A stretch of DNA of 64,000 bases from Owenia fusiformis (Eukaryota > Annelida > Polychaeta > Sabellida > Oweniidae). The notes under the pieces are model-generated. The model had not been told where the DNA came from, did not search any database, and saw nothing but the letters and a program-made list of their open reading frames with translations. Below, piece by piece: positions 40,501 through 51,217 of this stretch. The position numbers and the translations under genes were made by a program. Every line of letters starts with the position of its first letter. Within the stretch, counting starts at the first letter, position 1. The stretch lies in contig CAIIXF020000009.1 of assembly GCA_903813345.2 (NCBI GenBank), forward strand, positions 23,401,759-23,465,758, in the 5' to 3' direction.

Positions 40501-43500
40501 TCAGATATACTTTCAACTCATTCATATGCAAGGTTCTGAAGATAGGATACATGTCATACATACTTCTTGTGTGCCAGACATGGAGAAACCACAGCAGTTG
40601 GGATTGATTTTGAAATATGTTAAACACCTAAATATGAGCATCGTTCTGTATACACGAAGACGTGTTTTAGATTTCAGTATTCAAATAGTATCCTCAAATT
40701 ACGAAGGAGAAGGGATAGAGTGTAAAATATTAAAAACAATATTTCCAGAGAAAAACATCATACAAATGTTTCTCTTACAGTATAGGAATCCCCAATTCAT
40801 GATTTTCCTGATATAAAGCTATAGGATGAAGAAAAATATTTTTTCTTCATCCAAGGAAAAAGTCAGAACTGTTGAACCTTTTAGAAAATAAGTATGACCT
40901 AAAATGATAAGAGCAAAAAGTAATACAAGGTAATGATACCCTTTTCAAAACGTTCGTTTTGTTTCTATCCCTCTACTTTCTTTAAACATATGACATAATT
41001 TCTACCATTATTCTATCAAAGTAGTACTCACATCCACAAAACCTCTTGTCTGTTGAAAAGATGGATAAATCTGTTGCGTTTGAGCAAATCGTAGCATTCC
41101 GTCTGTCCATGATATATCTTGCAGAGTTACACTCTGCAAATATAAAATAATACAATAAGGCGATGGTTATTTTCATAATTAACATTACTAGGTCAACAGA
41201 AAGACGAACATAGTGGTCTGTCTATTTCTATATCTTCTCCTTGCCATTTTTCTGTCGACTTTGTGTACATGGCCCGTCACATAGTTTATCTTACTTCCAT
41301 ACCAGGGTTGTACAAAATAGTAATTAACAAGGCGTGAAACTAAAAGACGTATTCCTCTGTATCTAAGACCATCCTTCATTCAAACGACTTCATTTATTAC
41401 TCAATTCAATGGAAAGAAGTGAAATACCCTTGGACCAAGGATGTCTAAGACCAAACTATCAGATTTGTTAAATTAAAGAGATATTTTGTTAAGCTTTTAT
41501 AGGAAATTCTTCGGCATTTACCTGTGCGTTTATGAGGTGATGCAAAGAATCTATCTGGGTTGCAATATCTATTGGGTTTCTGTATTGTGATGTTGTTGTG
41601 TCGTTTCTAAGGGACTCGGCCATAATGAGGATGTCTTCTTCTTGGAAAGTATCTAACTTCACTAAGTGCTCCAACTGGAAAAGATGACACCATGTACAAA
41701 TATATAGCTCTTGGATTTGTTTGAGTTTCCAGTTGCAAGACTTGGTCTTTTTATTTATTTAGCATCAGAACTTTTCAAGAATATTTTTACATAGAATGTC
41801 ACAGCCGGAGATAAGAAACAATGAATATGCCAGATTAATTGCTATTGTAAATGTAATTACCATACTTCTATATATTATCCGTTTTAAACTCATATAATTA
41901 TTGTACATTTTGAGGTCAGGTAAACATATGATAAATGCCAAGATTGTTTGATTTGTGTCAAAGATTCTCTATCCTTTACCTTAGTCCGTAGTGCTAATGA
42001 ATTGTTCTGTACGCAGTTATCGATATCCGGAGGCTCCCATAAACCTTCGTTCTCTTCCTCCAGTAAAACGCACGATCTGTGGGCGTACTCTGAAATGTTT
42101 ATCAACCCGAATGATTCTAATCTTCAAAATAAATTCGAATCGGATACAGTTTGGGTCAACCCAAAGGCCTCACTGATGCCATTGGTTGCTGATTAACAAT
42201 TATATACATGTATATATCATGTGAATAGCGTGCACTTACTGATGCCATCGGTTAATTAAATTATATATAACGCCAAACGTGTATTTCAGAATAGGGTACA
42301 CATATCAACATGCCATTGGTTGCTGATAATCAATTATACATCACGCGTTTTGCAGAATAGCGTGCACTTACTGATGTCATTGGTTGCTGATTGACAATTA
42401 TGCATCACATGTTTTGCAGAATAGCGTACACTTACTGATGCCATTGGTTGCTGATTGACAATTATGCATCACGTGTTTTACAGAATAGCGTGCACTTACT
42501 GATGCCATTGGTTGCTGATTGACAATTATGCATCACGTGTTTTACAGAATAGCGTGCACTTACTGATGCCATTGGTTGCTGATTGACAATTATGCATCAC
42601 GTGTTTTACAGAATAGCGTGCACTTACTGATGCCATTAGATACTGTGTCGTTGTCTTTGTCACTTTGTCCCGGACATGCTATAGCTACGCTCGTGTTGGC
42701 AGGGGCGCGTGGCCATAAGATGTTTTCAACTATCTGCTCCTTGCATTGTGCACCTATGGAAAGCATTTATCCATTAAATATTCTTCGTTTGATACCATTA
42801 ACCTGCCTGTCTATTTCTGGCAATTTTAAAATGGATTGATGTATTATGTTTCATTACTAAACTGCTATAGAAAACCCCGTTTTATCTTTGTATTCAGCAT
42901 ATTTACAGTTTACGCAGGTAGGAATCAAACAGTACTAGGTTATGCTTCGCCCCTGGGCGTCCCTGACTAATACAAAATAAACCACTGTTAACGTTACCTA
43001 TTGTATGACTGCAATATTTATCACAGGTTTCGGCAACCCTGAGTTTCTGCTCTTGGATACACCTTGAAGTAGCATCTAGAAACATAATCAGCATTACATG
43101 GAATGATCAAACTAGCTACACGTGGTGGTCAATAAGTAAAAGCGTCCATAACTTATTGGTCACCACTCGTATCATGTGCAACTTTCTCGAGATGAACCAG
43201 ACCTAAAGTATCCATTCAGAAAAAACATAAAATGTCCTTACTAAATATTCCTGATGGCCATCGAAGCTTCATCTCTCCCCTCGTCCCTATACGGAAGTCA
43301 ACCCATTCGACGAGATCTCCACAATAACTAAATGTGCAGTCACGGTAGATATCTGGAAAATGCAGTTCAAACTATCTCAATACCAGTAATATTCATGAAT
43401 TTCTGAAAGTAATGATGTTTTGTTTACGTTGATGTACGCCTGGTGTGTTCACTTCAACCTTACCTCTAACTTCGGGAGCTGTCATTTCATGCCCCCATAT

Positions 43501-46500
43501 ATGAACATGCGCAATAAGCCCTTTAAAAGCCAACTCAGGATCATACACGGCATGGTACCTCGCACTCTGCCCAATTGTAAACTCTCCCTTTCCAGCAATT
43601 GGTTGACGATATGACGTCTTTCCTCTTTTTAATCTTTTACCATCCAGAAATATTGTGAAGACGCCATCTGAAATGACCACTTGGAAATGCTAATGTGCGA
43701 GAGGGGGCAACATGATATAATTTATAGCCACCTTTAGAATTTGTCTCGAATTTTTTTTCAATTTCCGATAGAAACCAGTAAGGACCGGCAAATTCCCATA
43801 AGAGAACAATAATGTTGTTGAAATATTCGTACGCACGCACCATTTGCTCGCCATTTCAAAGCAATATGATACCACTCGGACCTGTTCAGCTTTTTCTCAG
43901 TGTCAATCTTTTGCCCTGCTACCTCTAACGTCAGCGTGGGACCAGCAGTAAGTCGAATTGCATTTCCTGACTCAACTTTGCGGTTGAGCTTCGCAGCATA
44001 AGAGAATACGGTTCCTCTATGATTAGGCTCACTAACTCTCAGCCATAGGCAGATGGTGAATTTCTCGAGCTCTGGCATCAGTCGACCAAGAAGCAATGTG
44101 TACCGTATTGGTTCAGTCCTCTCGAAGTCAAGGCTTGAATCTACTGCGCTTGCTAAAAAGAATTTAATCTATTTGGAAATGGTTACCAAGAAGCAATGTA
44201 TACGAATTGGTTCAGTCCTCTCGAAGTCAAGGCTTGGATCTACTGTGCTTGCTAAAGAATTAAATCTATTCGGAAATGGTGACAGGCAGTGGTGGGATTA
44301 TTTTCAACTGGTGGAAATTGTAAAACCTGTGGAACTCACTATATTGACAAAATTGAGAATGCAAGTAATGAGACACATTTAAATTGGTAGAAGTCAAATT
44401 CGGTGTTTTGAGCTTGCAAATGGTGGCAGGCGTGGGATTTGAGTTTTCCTTACATTTGAAGATCTGGACGCTACAAAGATTGGATATATCAAATGAAATT
44501 GTGCTACATGTTTGATGCACCGAAACTTACAAATACAAAGATCTGCCATGGTATTCCAGGAAAAGCCAGGTCCACATTTACAACCATAGCCATCGGGGTT
44601 GTCTACACACAGGGGCCAATTGTAGTATTGCTTGTTACACCGGTTAACCAAGTGGTCTGGAATTATAAGTTCACATAATGATCACGAGAGTTTTCGAATT
44701 TATTGATGTTGTTCCGTTTACTCATATAATATGATGAATCGAGGGTCTGGATTGCTTCAAACAGAATTTGCTGTTTTATGATTATCCCTTTAAATATTTC
44801 GTTCATAACACCAATTTTGTTTTTGCAATATTGCATTTTGAAATACCAGAAATAGATGAATTGAGGGCCTTGACGACACTTGCGACACTTTTACAATTAA
44901 AGGAAACATCAATATTCAAAATATGTACGAACTAGCGTATTACACCTTTTGGATGATATCTAAGCCGGATGTCGTATCGATGTTAACGTATGTCCAAAGA
45001 AATTGTTATCAAATGCTGCAGGGAATAAATCGATATGACACATAATATCTCGATGAACAATCTTTTTGGAAGTGGGAAATTTTCAATTGAGCACATCTTG
45101 CAATAAACTGTCAGACGAGTCCTTCTCTATTATCGCAAGACAAGATCAATAAGCTGATCAAATAAGTCATTCGCTTCATTTCACTTACAATGTTTCCTCA
45201 AAGAATACTAGAAACGATGGCCTTTTATGTCGATAATCAGCCAAAGATAGTGTTATAAAATATTATGTTGTGCTTGTAGTGAGAAATCGGACAATGGCGC
45301 CTCTTTATGGAAAGTTCTCGCGGGACTTCTAAATGCACTTTAGCATGATCACTCAAAAAATCATATTGTTGGAGAACAAACCAGTGTGAAAATGCAAAAT
45401 GATTACAAAAAGCATGATATAATTGAAGAAAAAACAATTTGTCGGATTTGATTTTTGCGGTCAGAGAAACCAAACGCGTTAGCTAGGCAAGACATATCAA
45501 ATTCTAGTCAATAAGAACCGAGTATTTCTATAATTAAAACAAGATAATTTCAAGTTGACAGTTGAGAAAAAACTATAAATTGTATCATAAGGAATAAGGA
45601 ATATATGTTAAATTATAAGTATTGACCTAGTTTGGGCTATTTAACCTTTAAAACCCTTGAAAAAAGTCATTCTTTTTGGTGATACTGTACAAAATCTTTT
45701 GCAATATGAGAAAAAATTCAATCATACCACAAATTATTGAGTCCTGGGCTTAAATCCTTTAATCACGAACCCTTAAAATCCCTTGAAAACGAGACTTCGA
45801 CAAGATTTCAATTCAAAGCCATATTATAGCAAATCCTCTAAAAAGCACCAAATAAATGAGCAATTTATCCGGGTGTACTGCACCCTTTACAATAATTTGA
45901 ACTTGTTTCCTTAAGGAGAGCTCCGTCTATTTAAGGATTTAAGCTCTGAGTTCTTTGCAATTGAATTATGGACTGATCATTCCTCTAAGGTGTTGTTTCA
46001 AACTTTGCACGAGATCCATGACGTAAGTTTTAACTTAAAATGATATATTTTCAAAGAAACTCTTTGCAAGGGTCAACTTGTCGCCTTGACAACCATTCAA
46101 CACTTACCATTTAACCTGCATACGCACTTTGCTTGTTATTCCCTATGATACTATTTACTCAACTATGAAAATGATCAGCTTATCGGTTTCTTTCGTTTTA
46201 CATGAATCTAAATGTAACCTTGGTTAGGTTGTTGGTTATATAATGCAATGCAGTTTTAAGAAATAGCGTGTTCTGATTTGCTGGAATTGGACACACATTG
46301 ACCACACATGTATGAATACATTCTAAAACATAATGCCTGGGTCTTTGCTCCGATTCATCGGTCGGCGCCCGGCCGGTTGCAGTATTTTGTTCAAAACTGA
46401 TTTCAACTTGCTTCAAATTGACCAAACCTTTTTTTAATCATGTACAAATTCTCAGGAGTACACATCTGACCTTCAAATTTGAACAAAATACTGAATCGAC

Positions 46501-46903
46501 CGGGCGCCGACCGATGAATCGGAGCAAATGTGACCTAGGTATTAGGCTCTGACACTGAGGATGGGTGACCCAATGATAAATCTAATAGTGCTTGTTAGGT
46601 TCGGCTTGAAATGTCGATTTTAAAGTGAAACAAAGTATTGATCTAAATTAAGTTACTATCTGTATCCGAGTTTATAGTCAGTCATTGGATTTGTTCATTA
46701 CAATATTAATGCCATTTCGCCTTCATATCCATTCGCTCAAGAAGACGTCTGGTAAGTAAGAATGGTGTTTATAAGCCAAAAATAGAATTTGCTTTTTAAG
46801 TTTTTAACGCACCTGGTTTTGATATATGTACAGAACCGAAGAAGAAGACCAGTGATGTCAAAGTGATGGCGAGTCGTCTGAGGACATTGCATGATTTCGC
46901 CAT
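24926..46903 (-). CDS. Adhesion G-protein-coupled receptor (EGF-like, pentraxin, HRM, GAIN/GPS, 7TM), complete, 23 exons, 1056 aa
   Basis: The 23 reverse-strand exons are listed in the six entries that follow. Every junction is GT/AG and phase-consistent, and the total is 3,171 nt with one stop at 24926. The predicted protein runs signal peptide (1-~28), EGF-like (~32-72), pentraxin/LamG (~73-245), linker, HRM (~300-386), GAIN with GPS (~390-712), seven-helix domain (~720-966) and an 90-residue cytoplasmic tail. Adhesion GPCRs sit in the plasma membrane, bind matrix or cell-surface ligands through the N-terminal domains, and signal through G proteins using a tethered agonist just after the GPS. 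The pentraxin domain occurs in several vertebrate subfamilies (D and some G members), but I cannot assign this receptor to one. Oddities are an atypical GPS cleavage site, splice sites copied by minisatellites, and a 7.2-kb intron before the tail exons. Confidence 0.95.
25690..26440. repeat. 30-bp minisatellite, ~25 units, in GPCR intron 21
   Basis: Unit GGGCAATGTCATAATCACAC plus CGTATGTAAT (30 bp). Because the period is a multiple of three, both strands stay open (208- and 138-residue ORFs of ten-residue repeats). These are not genes. Confidence 0.95.
28504..28737 (+). CDS. Unrecognised 77-aa ORF inside GPCR intron 21
   Basis: Forward-strand ORF with unbiased composition (contains NVNQLSRQLEEIKEFQPS and ends RQKDERYLISKE). 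No domain, splice context or promoter recognised. Could be a nested small gene, a decayed element, or chance. Confidence 0.2.
   Translation: MVIPGVNNYHSMSFKTYDNVNQLSRQLEEIKEFQPSLHHTLGFTMDHVTKYRADHAINTKMYYIMRQKDERYLISKE
30113..30286. mobile_element. Near-perfect 174-bp palindrome (hairpin element) in GPCR intron 21
   Basis: ACAAATAGTGACTGCCA..GGGAATATCCTGTCCACTGAC..CCCTCGGC is followed, with almost no loop, by its reverse complement to TGGCAGTCACTATTTGT. It is either a palindromic MITE or a long hairpin-forming transcript source. Confidence 0.85.
32040..32480. repeat. Minisatellite, ~35-bp unit, in GPCR intron 21
   Basis: About 12 diverged copies of ATTCTTCATTATTCTGCGAG plus TGATGCAATATAATA end about 240 bp before the TM7 exon (on the + axis). 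Confidence 0.9.
34855..35205. repeat. 110-bp tandem array overlapping the splice acceptor of GPCR exon 20
   Basis: GGTTGCTAGA recurs at 34861, 34971, 35081 and 35191. The first is the true acceptor (reverse: TTTCTAG/CAACC). The others carry copies of it together with about 30 bp resembling the start of the exon. Confidence 0.9.
36357..36950. repeat. ~84-bp tandem array next to the splice acceptor of GPCR exon 17
   Basis: Six or so diverged copies of ATTGTGATTTAGCAAGAATG, GAAGTCTGAAATCAAAGTGA, CGGCTTGTGTTAGCC.. fill intron 16. The reverse strand of each reads GATTTCAGAC, close to the real acceptor AATTTCAG/AC. Confidence 0.85.
38119..41674 (-). other. GPCR exons 9-14: GAIN domain with GPS motif
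   Basis: Exons are 41674-41522, 41133-41032, 39779-39572, 39313-39094, 38667-38547 and 38292-38119. The helical part includes DIATQIDSLHHLINAQ and IVLDVGDAMLSEANNRAW. The GPS-type cysteine box is C663, W675/W677, GC682, then C694-A-C696-L-H698-P-G-T-F-V-I. The usual HL(T/S) tripeptide is replaced by H-P-G. Confidence 0.9.
39851..40176. mobile_element. MITE with CACTCTTAAAAAT inverted ends, in GPCR intron 10
   Basis: Left end CACTCTTAAAAATGAATTACTT and right end CCAAGTAATAATTTTTAAGA then GTG are inverted copies. The interior is made of many AATTACTTAA-like words; there is no ORF. Length 326 bp. Confidence 0.75.
41980..42753 (-). other. GPCR exons 7-8: hormone-receptor motif (HRM)
   Basis: Exons are 42753-42628 and 42089-41980. 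ILWPRAPANTSVAIACPG followed by YAHRSCVLLEEENEGLWEP and PDIDNC fits the HRM pattern (WP..P....CP...R.C...G.W..PD...C), an extracellular disulphide domain found in secretin-family and adhesion GPCRs. Confidence 0.88.
42165..42637. repeat. 64-bp tandem array overlapping the splice donor of GPCR exon 7
   Basis: CACTTACTGATGYCATT recurs at 42365, 42429, 42493, 42557 and 42621, with older copies to about 42165. The copy at 42621 is the true exon end (reverse: AATGGCATCA/GTAAGTG). Confidence 0.93.
42998..44152 (-). other. GPCR exons 3-6: pentraxin (LamG-fold) domain and linker
   Basis: Exons are 44152-43841, 43667-43464, 43352-43242 and 43075-42998. Pentraxin signatures: KFTICLWLRV, SEWYHIALKW, DGVFTIFLDGKRL, GEFTIGQ and FKGLIAHVHIWGHEM. 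The last two exons hold a cysteine-bearing linker (YRDCTFSYCGDLVEW, SRCIQEQ, CDKYC). Confidence 0.9.
44086..44282. repeat. 99-bp tandem duplication containing the start of GPCR exon 3
   Basis: TTCAGTCCTCTCGAAGTCAA recurs at 44112 and 44211. The upstream (higher-coordinate) copy retains the acceptor and about 65 nt of coding-like sequence, but reads into a stop or an out-of-phase donor. Confidence 0.88.
44531..46903 (-). other. GPCR exons 1-2: signal peptide and EGF-like domain
   Basis: Exon 1 is 46903-46813: ATG, then MAKSCNVLRRLAITLTSL and VFFFGSV, a typical signal peptide, ending in phase 1. Exon 2 is 44656-44531 with an EGF-like pattern NRC..PLCVDNPDGYGCKCGPGF..DLC. Five cysteines are visible where a full EGF has six, so one of the first two is missing. 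Confidence 0.85.
46331..46544. mobile_element. Foldback MITE, 214 bp, in GPCR intron 1
   Basis: Ends TAATGCCTGGGTC and GACCTAGGTATTA are inverted. Inside, GCTCCGATTCATCGGTCGGC and GCCCGG are matched by their reverse complement near 46498-46525. The arms are GC-rich compared with the surroundings. No ORF. Confidence 0.88.
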
Positions 46904-47020
46904 TGTATAGCAGTTGTATCTTGTTGAATTGCTTTCATCTAATCAGATGGCGCAGTCCCATGTGACAATGGTCATGAAGCAGGGCCAGCAACTTGTGTAT
47001 TTGGAAGCACAACTGTCATC

Positions 47021-47400
47021 ACGTTGATAGCGAAATAATCGGAAAAGCCAAGTAGGACTAATGACGAGTATATTCTTAAGTACAGTAGTCAACTGACATC
47101 GCGTTGATAGCTAAATTATAATCGGCAAAGCCAAGCAGGACTATTGACGAGTATATTCTTAAGTACAATTGTAGTCAACTGACATCGCGTTGATAGCTAA
47201 ATTATAATCGGCAAAGCCAAGCAGGATCAATGACGAGTATATTCTAAAGAACGGTAGTCAACTGACATCACGTTGATAGCTAAATTATAATCGGCAAAGC
47301 CAAGCAGGATCAATGACGAGTTTATTCTGACGAACTGTAGTCAACTGACATCACGTTGATAGCTAAATTATTATCGGCAACGCCAAGCAGAGTCATTGAT
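47021..47400. repeat. 80-86-bp tandem array, five copies, upstream of the GPCR start codon
   Basis: RCGTTGATAGC recurs at 47021, 47101, 47187, 47270 and 47353 with the shared text GGCAAAGCCAAGCAGG..ATTCT..GTAGTCAACTGACATC. It begins about 120 bp upstream of the ATG, where 5' UTR or promoter would be expected. Confidence 0.9.
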
Positions 47401-49731
47401 TTGAATATCAAGTACAGTATAGTGAACTGTCACCATCAATGGACCTCATCCTAGATGTAGGTTAAATAACCCTCTTCCTCCATAAATTACGATGAAAATT
47501 AAATCATCTATTTAGGGTCTGATCATAAAACTGAACCAGGAACGAAATTATTCAAATGAACTGAATAGTCATTTGCTTCGAAGCATATCCAGAACACGTT
47601 GATAATATTTATCCAATTTCATCGGAATGATTTCTGTGAATGATCGAGTAATTTCTTTTATCCAAATGTTCATTTAATTTTTGGTCGAACTGAGCATCCA
47701 ACATCACATGGAAACGTTTGCTCCAAATCACCTAGTCACCGTGTCGTAATTGATGCATCGTTGTATATCTAAGCCAATATCTAGGATTGCCTCGGACATC
47801 ATGAAGTGTCAGTCTATTATTGTTCTGAAATTATAAATAAATAAAATAGTACATAAGAATAATAGAATAAGAAACTTTTGCAATACACTGTTGATACAAG
47901 TGAGCCACAACCGTCCAATATCCGAAAAGTTCAATCGCGTAGACATAGAGGACTATACAAGTCTAATTATCTGATAATTTGATTAGCTTGTTCTTCATAT
48001 ATTTATAGATATCCTGATAAATATTAAATTGGCAAACGACTAATTGGAAGTGTGGTTCGTCTTCTAATAGGTAATCTTGCTGAAATATTGTTGAAGCCTA
48101 TATTGGTAGATGTTGATCTATTTCCCTTTCGAGGAAATATATATTTACAGCCAATCTACTTCGCAGCTATTACGATAACGAGATAAGTATCCGTGTGTTT
48201 TCACTAGCGTGATGCATTTCAAATGTTTCTCTTGAGAATGTGAATGTTTTTACACGATATTCTAACAGCTCTGTGGTAATTCGACCTCCCTTGATTTAAT
48301 GTAGATTTCATGTTTTGGACTGTCTAAATGCTTATAGATCTTCCTTCAAAGGCGTATGCAATCAGGCATCACTGCAACATAACAAGAATTAAAAAATGGT
48401 ACTAGCAATATTGAGCCGAAGGTGCGCTTTCAATTAGCGATAAGTTTCTGAACCAGACCTCTAAATGAGAACATGACAGAATTGGTTGGAAAATAAATTT
48501 TGCCTCTAAATTGCCTTACATTTATTTAGAGTACTAAGAGTACTGTGTGGCTAGCAGATTCCAAGGGTGTTCAAGAATTTAAAAGAAAAATGAACCTAAA
48601 GTAACAGTTGTATTACTCTCGATAACAATGTTAGCTACAGCTATTAGTGCATGCAAATCAGACGCGGAAACGGGATGAGTCGTTCATTAATGAAAATAAA
48701 GCTAAGATGTTAAAGATCAGAAGTGAAGAAATAGATTTTATCATGACCATTCTTTCATTTTATAAATTTAGGTACACTACCAGGTGGCTCGTATGTGATA
48801 TTTTAAAAGCTGGTCTCATTATTTACCCTTTTCCGATATACCAAAAACATTACCAGTCTGCATAAATATGCATGCATCCGTTTACTAATAGGTTAGAAAC
48901 ACCAATCTATTACCAAGACCTTGAGACCTGATGCGATGTATAACATGTGAGAATCAGTCAATAAATCATGCATCATATAATTGTGATCAATATGCCTATT
49001 ACCGAGTGAGATACAATAGATGGAATGGTGATATAACTATTGCAGCTTCTCGGGCCACGGCGGAACAGTCAGCTGCTGGCAACGACACTTGGCGATTGGG
49101 TCCAAAAATTACTAGCTGTCAATGAAGATTGATTGCTCATTTTGACCACTCTAAGTGTAACAAATGACCAGATCAATCTTGAAATAGGAAAATACTGTTG
49201 CTACTAAAATCGATCCCAAGAAACTGCTTGGGAAATCAATTCTCACTCATCATGATTAATCTTTTTATATTATTTCATTTCTTCCTGGCATGGGATGCCA
49301 TGATATGTTATAATAGGTGAGGCAGCAGATCCCAAAATCTGTGACTTAGACACCTGAGCCTAGATGGACAATAAATGCATGATAGCCATTGACCCATTCT
49401 AATACGCATAGCATCTCTATCTGTTGCATCTCTCCAGAAGGATAGAGATGGAGAGGACGTGGCTTACCACGATGCCATTGACCTTATTGCAGTACGTTGT
49501 AACGCCTATCAGTTAAGCTTAGATCAAAAACGAAGTGTCATAATATCAGTGCATCTTGCTTGTAAAAAGGACAATGTTTTGAGAAGCAGAATAATCCACA
49601 CTGCAATCTATCATTGTTGTTATCTTATCCTGTCTTATGAAACCAACTTTATACGAAAGTAACATATTTTCGATAAGTGCACTCGGAAGCGCGCCATACA
49701 CACTCAACAGACTTACGACCCAATAAACGCT

Positions 49732-49802
49732 TACCCTTTGCATTCATTCGACTTCTTAAAAGAGAGCTTCGTAGTTTATTACTAGATTCTGCGCGCAGGG
49801 TA
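49732..49802 (-). mobile_element. TACCCT/AGGGTA short MITE, intact reverse copy (71 bp)
   Basis: TACCCTTTGCATTCATTCGA..AAAAGAGAGCTTCGTAG..ATTCTGCGCGCAGGGTA. Both ends are intact. It is the shortest complete copy in the window. Confidence 0.8.
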
Positions 49803-51119
49803 ATAAACAGTGGTAGTGCCTGGAAACCAAAATGCCAAGCAGGAGGCCTAAGAAGATCAATTAATGAATTGGTCACTTCAACTTAGCAATTATCGAAGTG
49901 TTTTTGAAATGCAAAGTCAGATTTAGGTCCAATTGATCACACTGTCGCTTCTAGAGTTTTCTTATATTCACAAGCGATTATTATTCCCAGTGTGCTTCGT
50001 ATGAATTTTCCAATCGTGTTCCAAACAACATTGAACATAGAGTAGCTTTAGATTCAGATCAATCAATTTGAATTAATCAATTAAGTAAACCCCCTCGGAA
50101 ATATGCGACGGGAACAGTTGGTTCCCTACACACACAGCTCAGACAATTTTGTCAACTTTCTCGTTTGTATTCATATCAGAAAATAATTTGGATCGATGTG
50201 AACTCTATATTGGGGTTGTGAATTCGAACAATCCGTAGGTTTACGGCCAAAGAATACATCAAAATCATCAGAAACAAATTGATTTGATTTATCCAACTTA
50301 ATCCCACAATGCATCAAAGTCATGGCGCGATAAAATCTACAGGTATGGTAACTATCTATTTTTTCTATAAATTCACGGGGAAAACGATATGCTGCTTTCA
50401 CGTTTAATATATGACTCTCGACGCTTGGACTTCAACCGAAATATTTATGGAACTTTGGGTGTTCGTTGACTACTTTTTTCTAACTATTTAACTGTATTTA
50501 CGATCGAATGCCAGCTGTTTTGAATACAATCTTACACTTTATGTTTGGTTTGATTGATAGAAATGATATTACAGTTGTGAGTGTCAGATGGTGTTCTTCA
50601 GATGTTGCTTATTTGTGTAGTTTGATCCCTTCAATGTTTTAGATCTAATTCTCCAAATACCTTAATGTTGCCTTTGAATTTACAATTATGTTTAACAAAC
50701 CATGTGATTAAAGCCAACACCAAAGCTGAAAGTCTGAACACTCTATTAATCTTGATCCCTCCTTTGAAAAAAAACATGACGTCCATCGATCCCATGAGCC
50801 GTAGTTACCTCATCACATGGAACGCGACCATCCAATGTATGGATTAAATAGATGTTCATTCGTTATTATCTGCAGGTAGAATCTATTAGTTTCAGTTGAG
50901 ATATTCGCCCCATGTTATGCCTTGTAAACGTCGCCTCCCTGCAGGTTGGTGCGCTCCAGTAAGTTACGGGATAAGTCCTGTTACATTTGTGTCTACTCCA
51001 AATACTTAGTGTTGGGGATATAGATCACTACCTGTGTACATGCTTCATTTCTTTCTTTTCTTCCCCAGAATGAAGAAAATACTTTTCTTTATCCTGGGAC
51101 ATACCCAAGAGAGAAACTG

Positions 51120-51217
51120 AGAGGATACTGGTTCGAATCCCCTACGTGCCATATCTCTCATATTCATCATTGTCAATCACTAATCAGTACAATACAATAC
51201 AATACAATACAATACAG
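51120..51217 (+). other. Possible SINE remnant: B-box-like motif and AATAC repeat tail
   Basis: GGTTCGAATCCCC near 51130 matches the internal B box of tRNA-derived promoters and is followed about 55 bp later by five to six ATACA units (to 51217). No matching A box or tRNA cloverleaf was found. Confidence 0.25.

Noticed and set aside
51120-51217. tRNA gene suggested by GGTTCGAATCC
   Set aside because: No A box, acceptor stem or anticodon arm could be folded around it; at most a SINE remnant.
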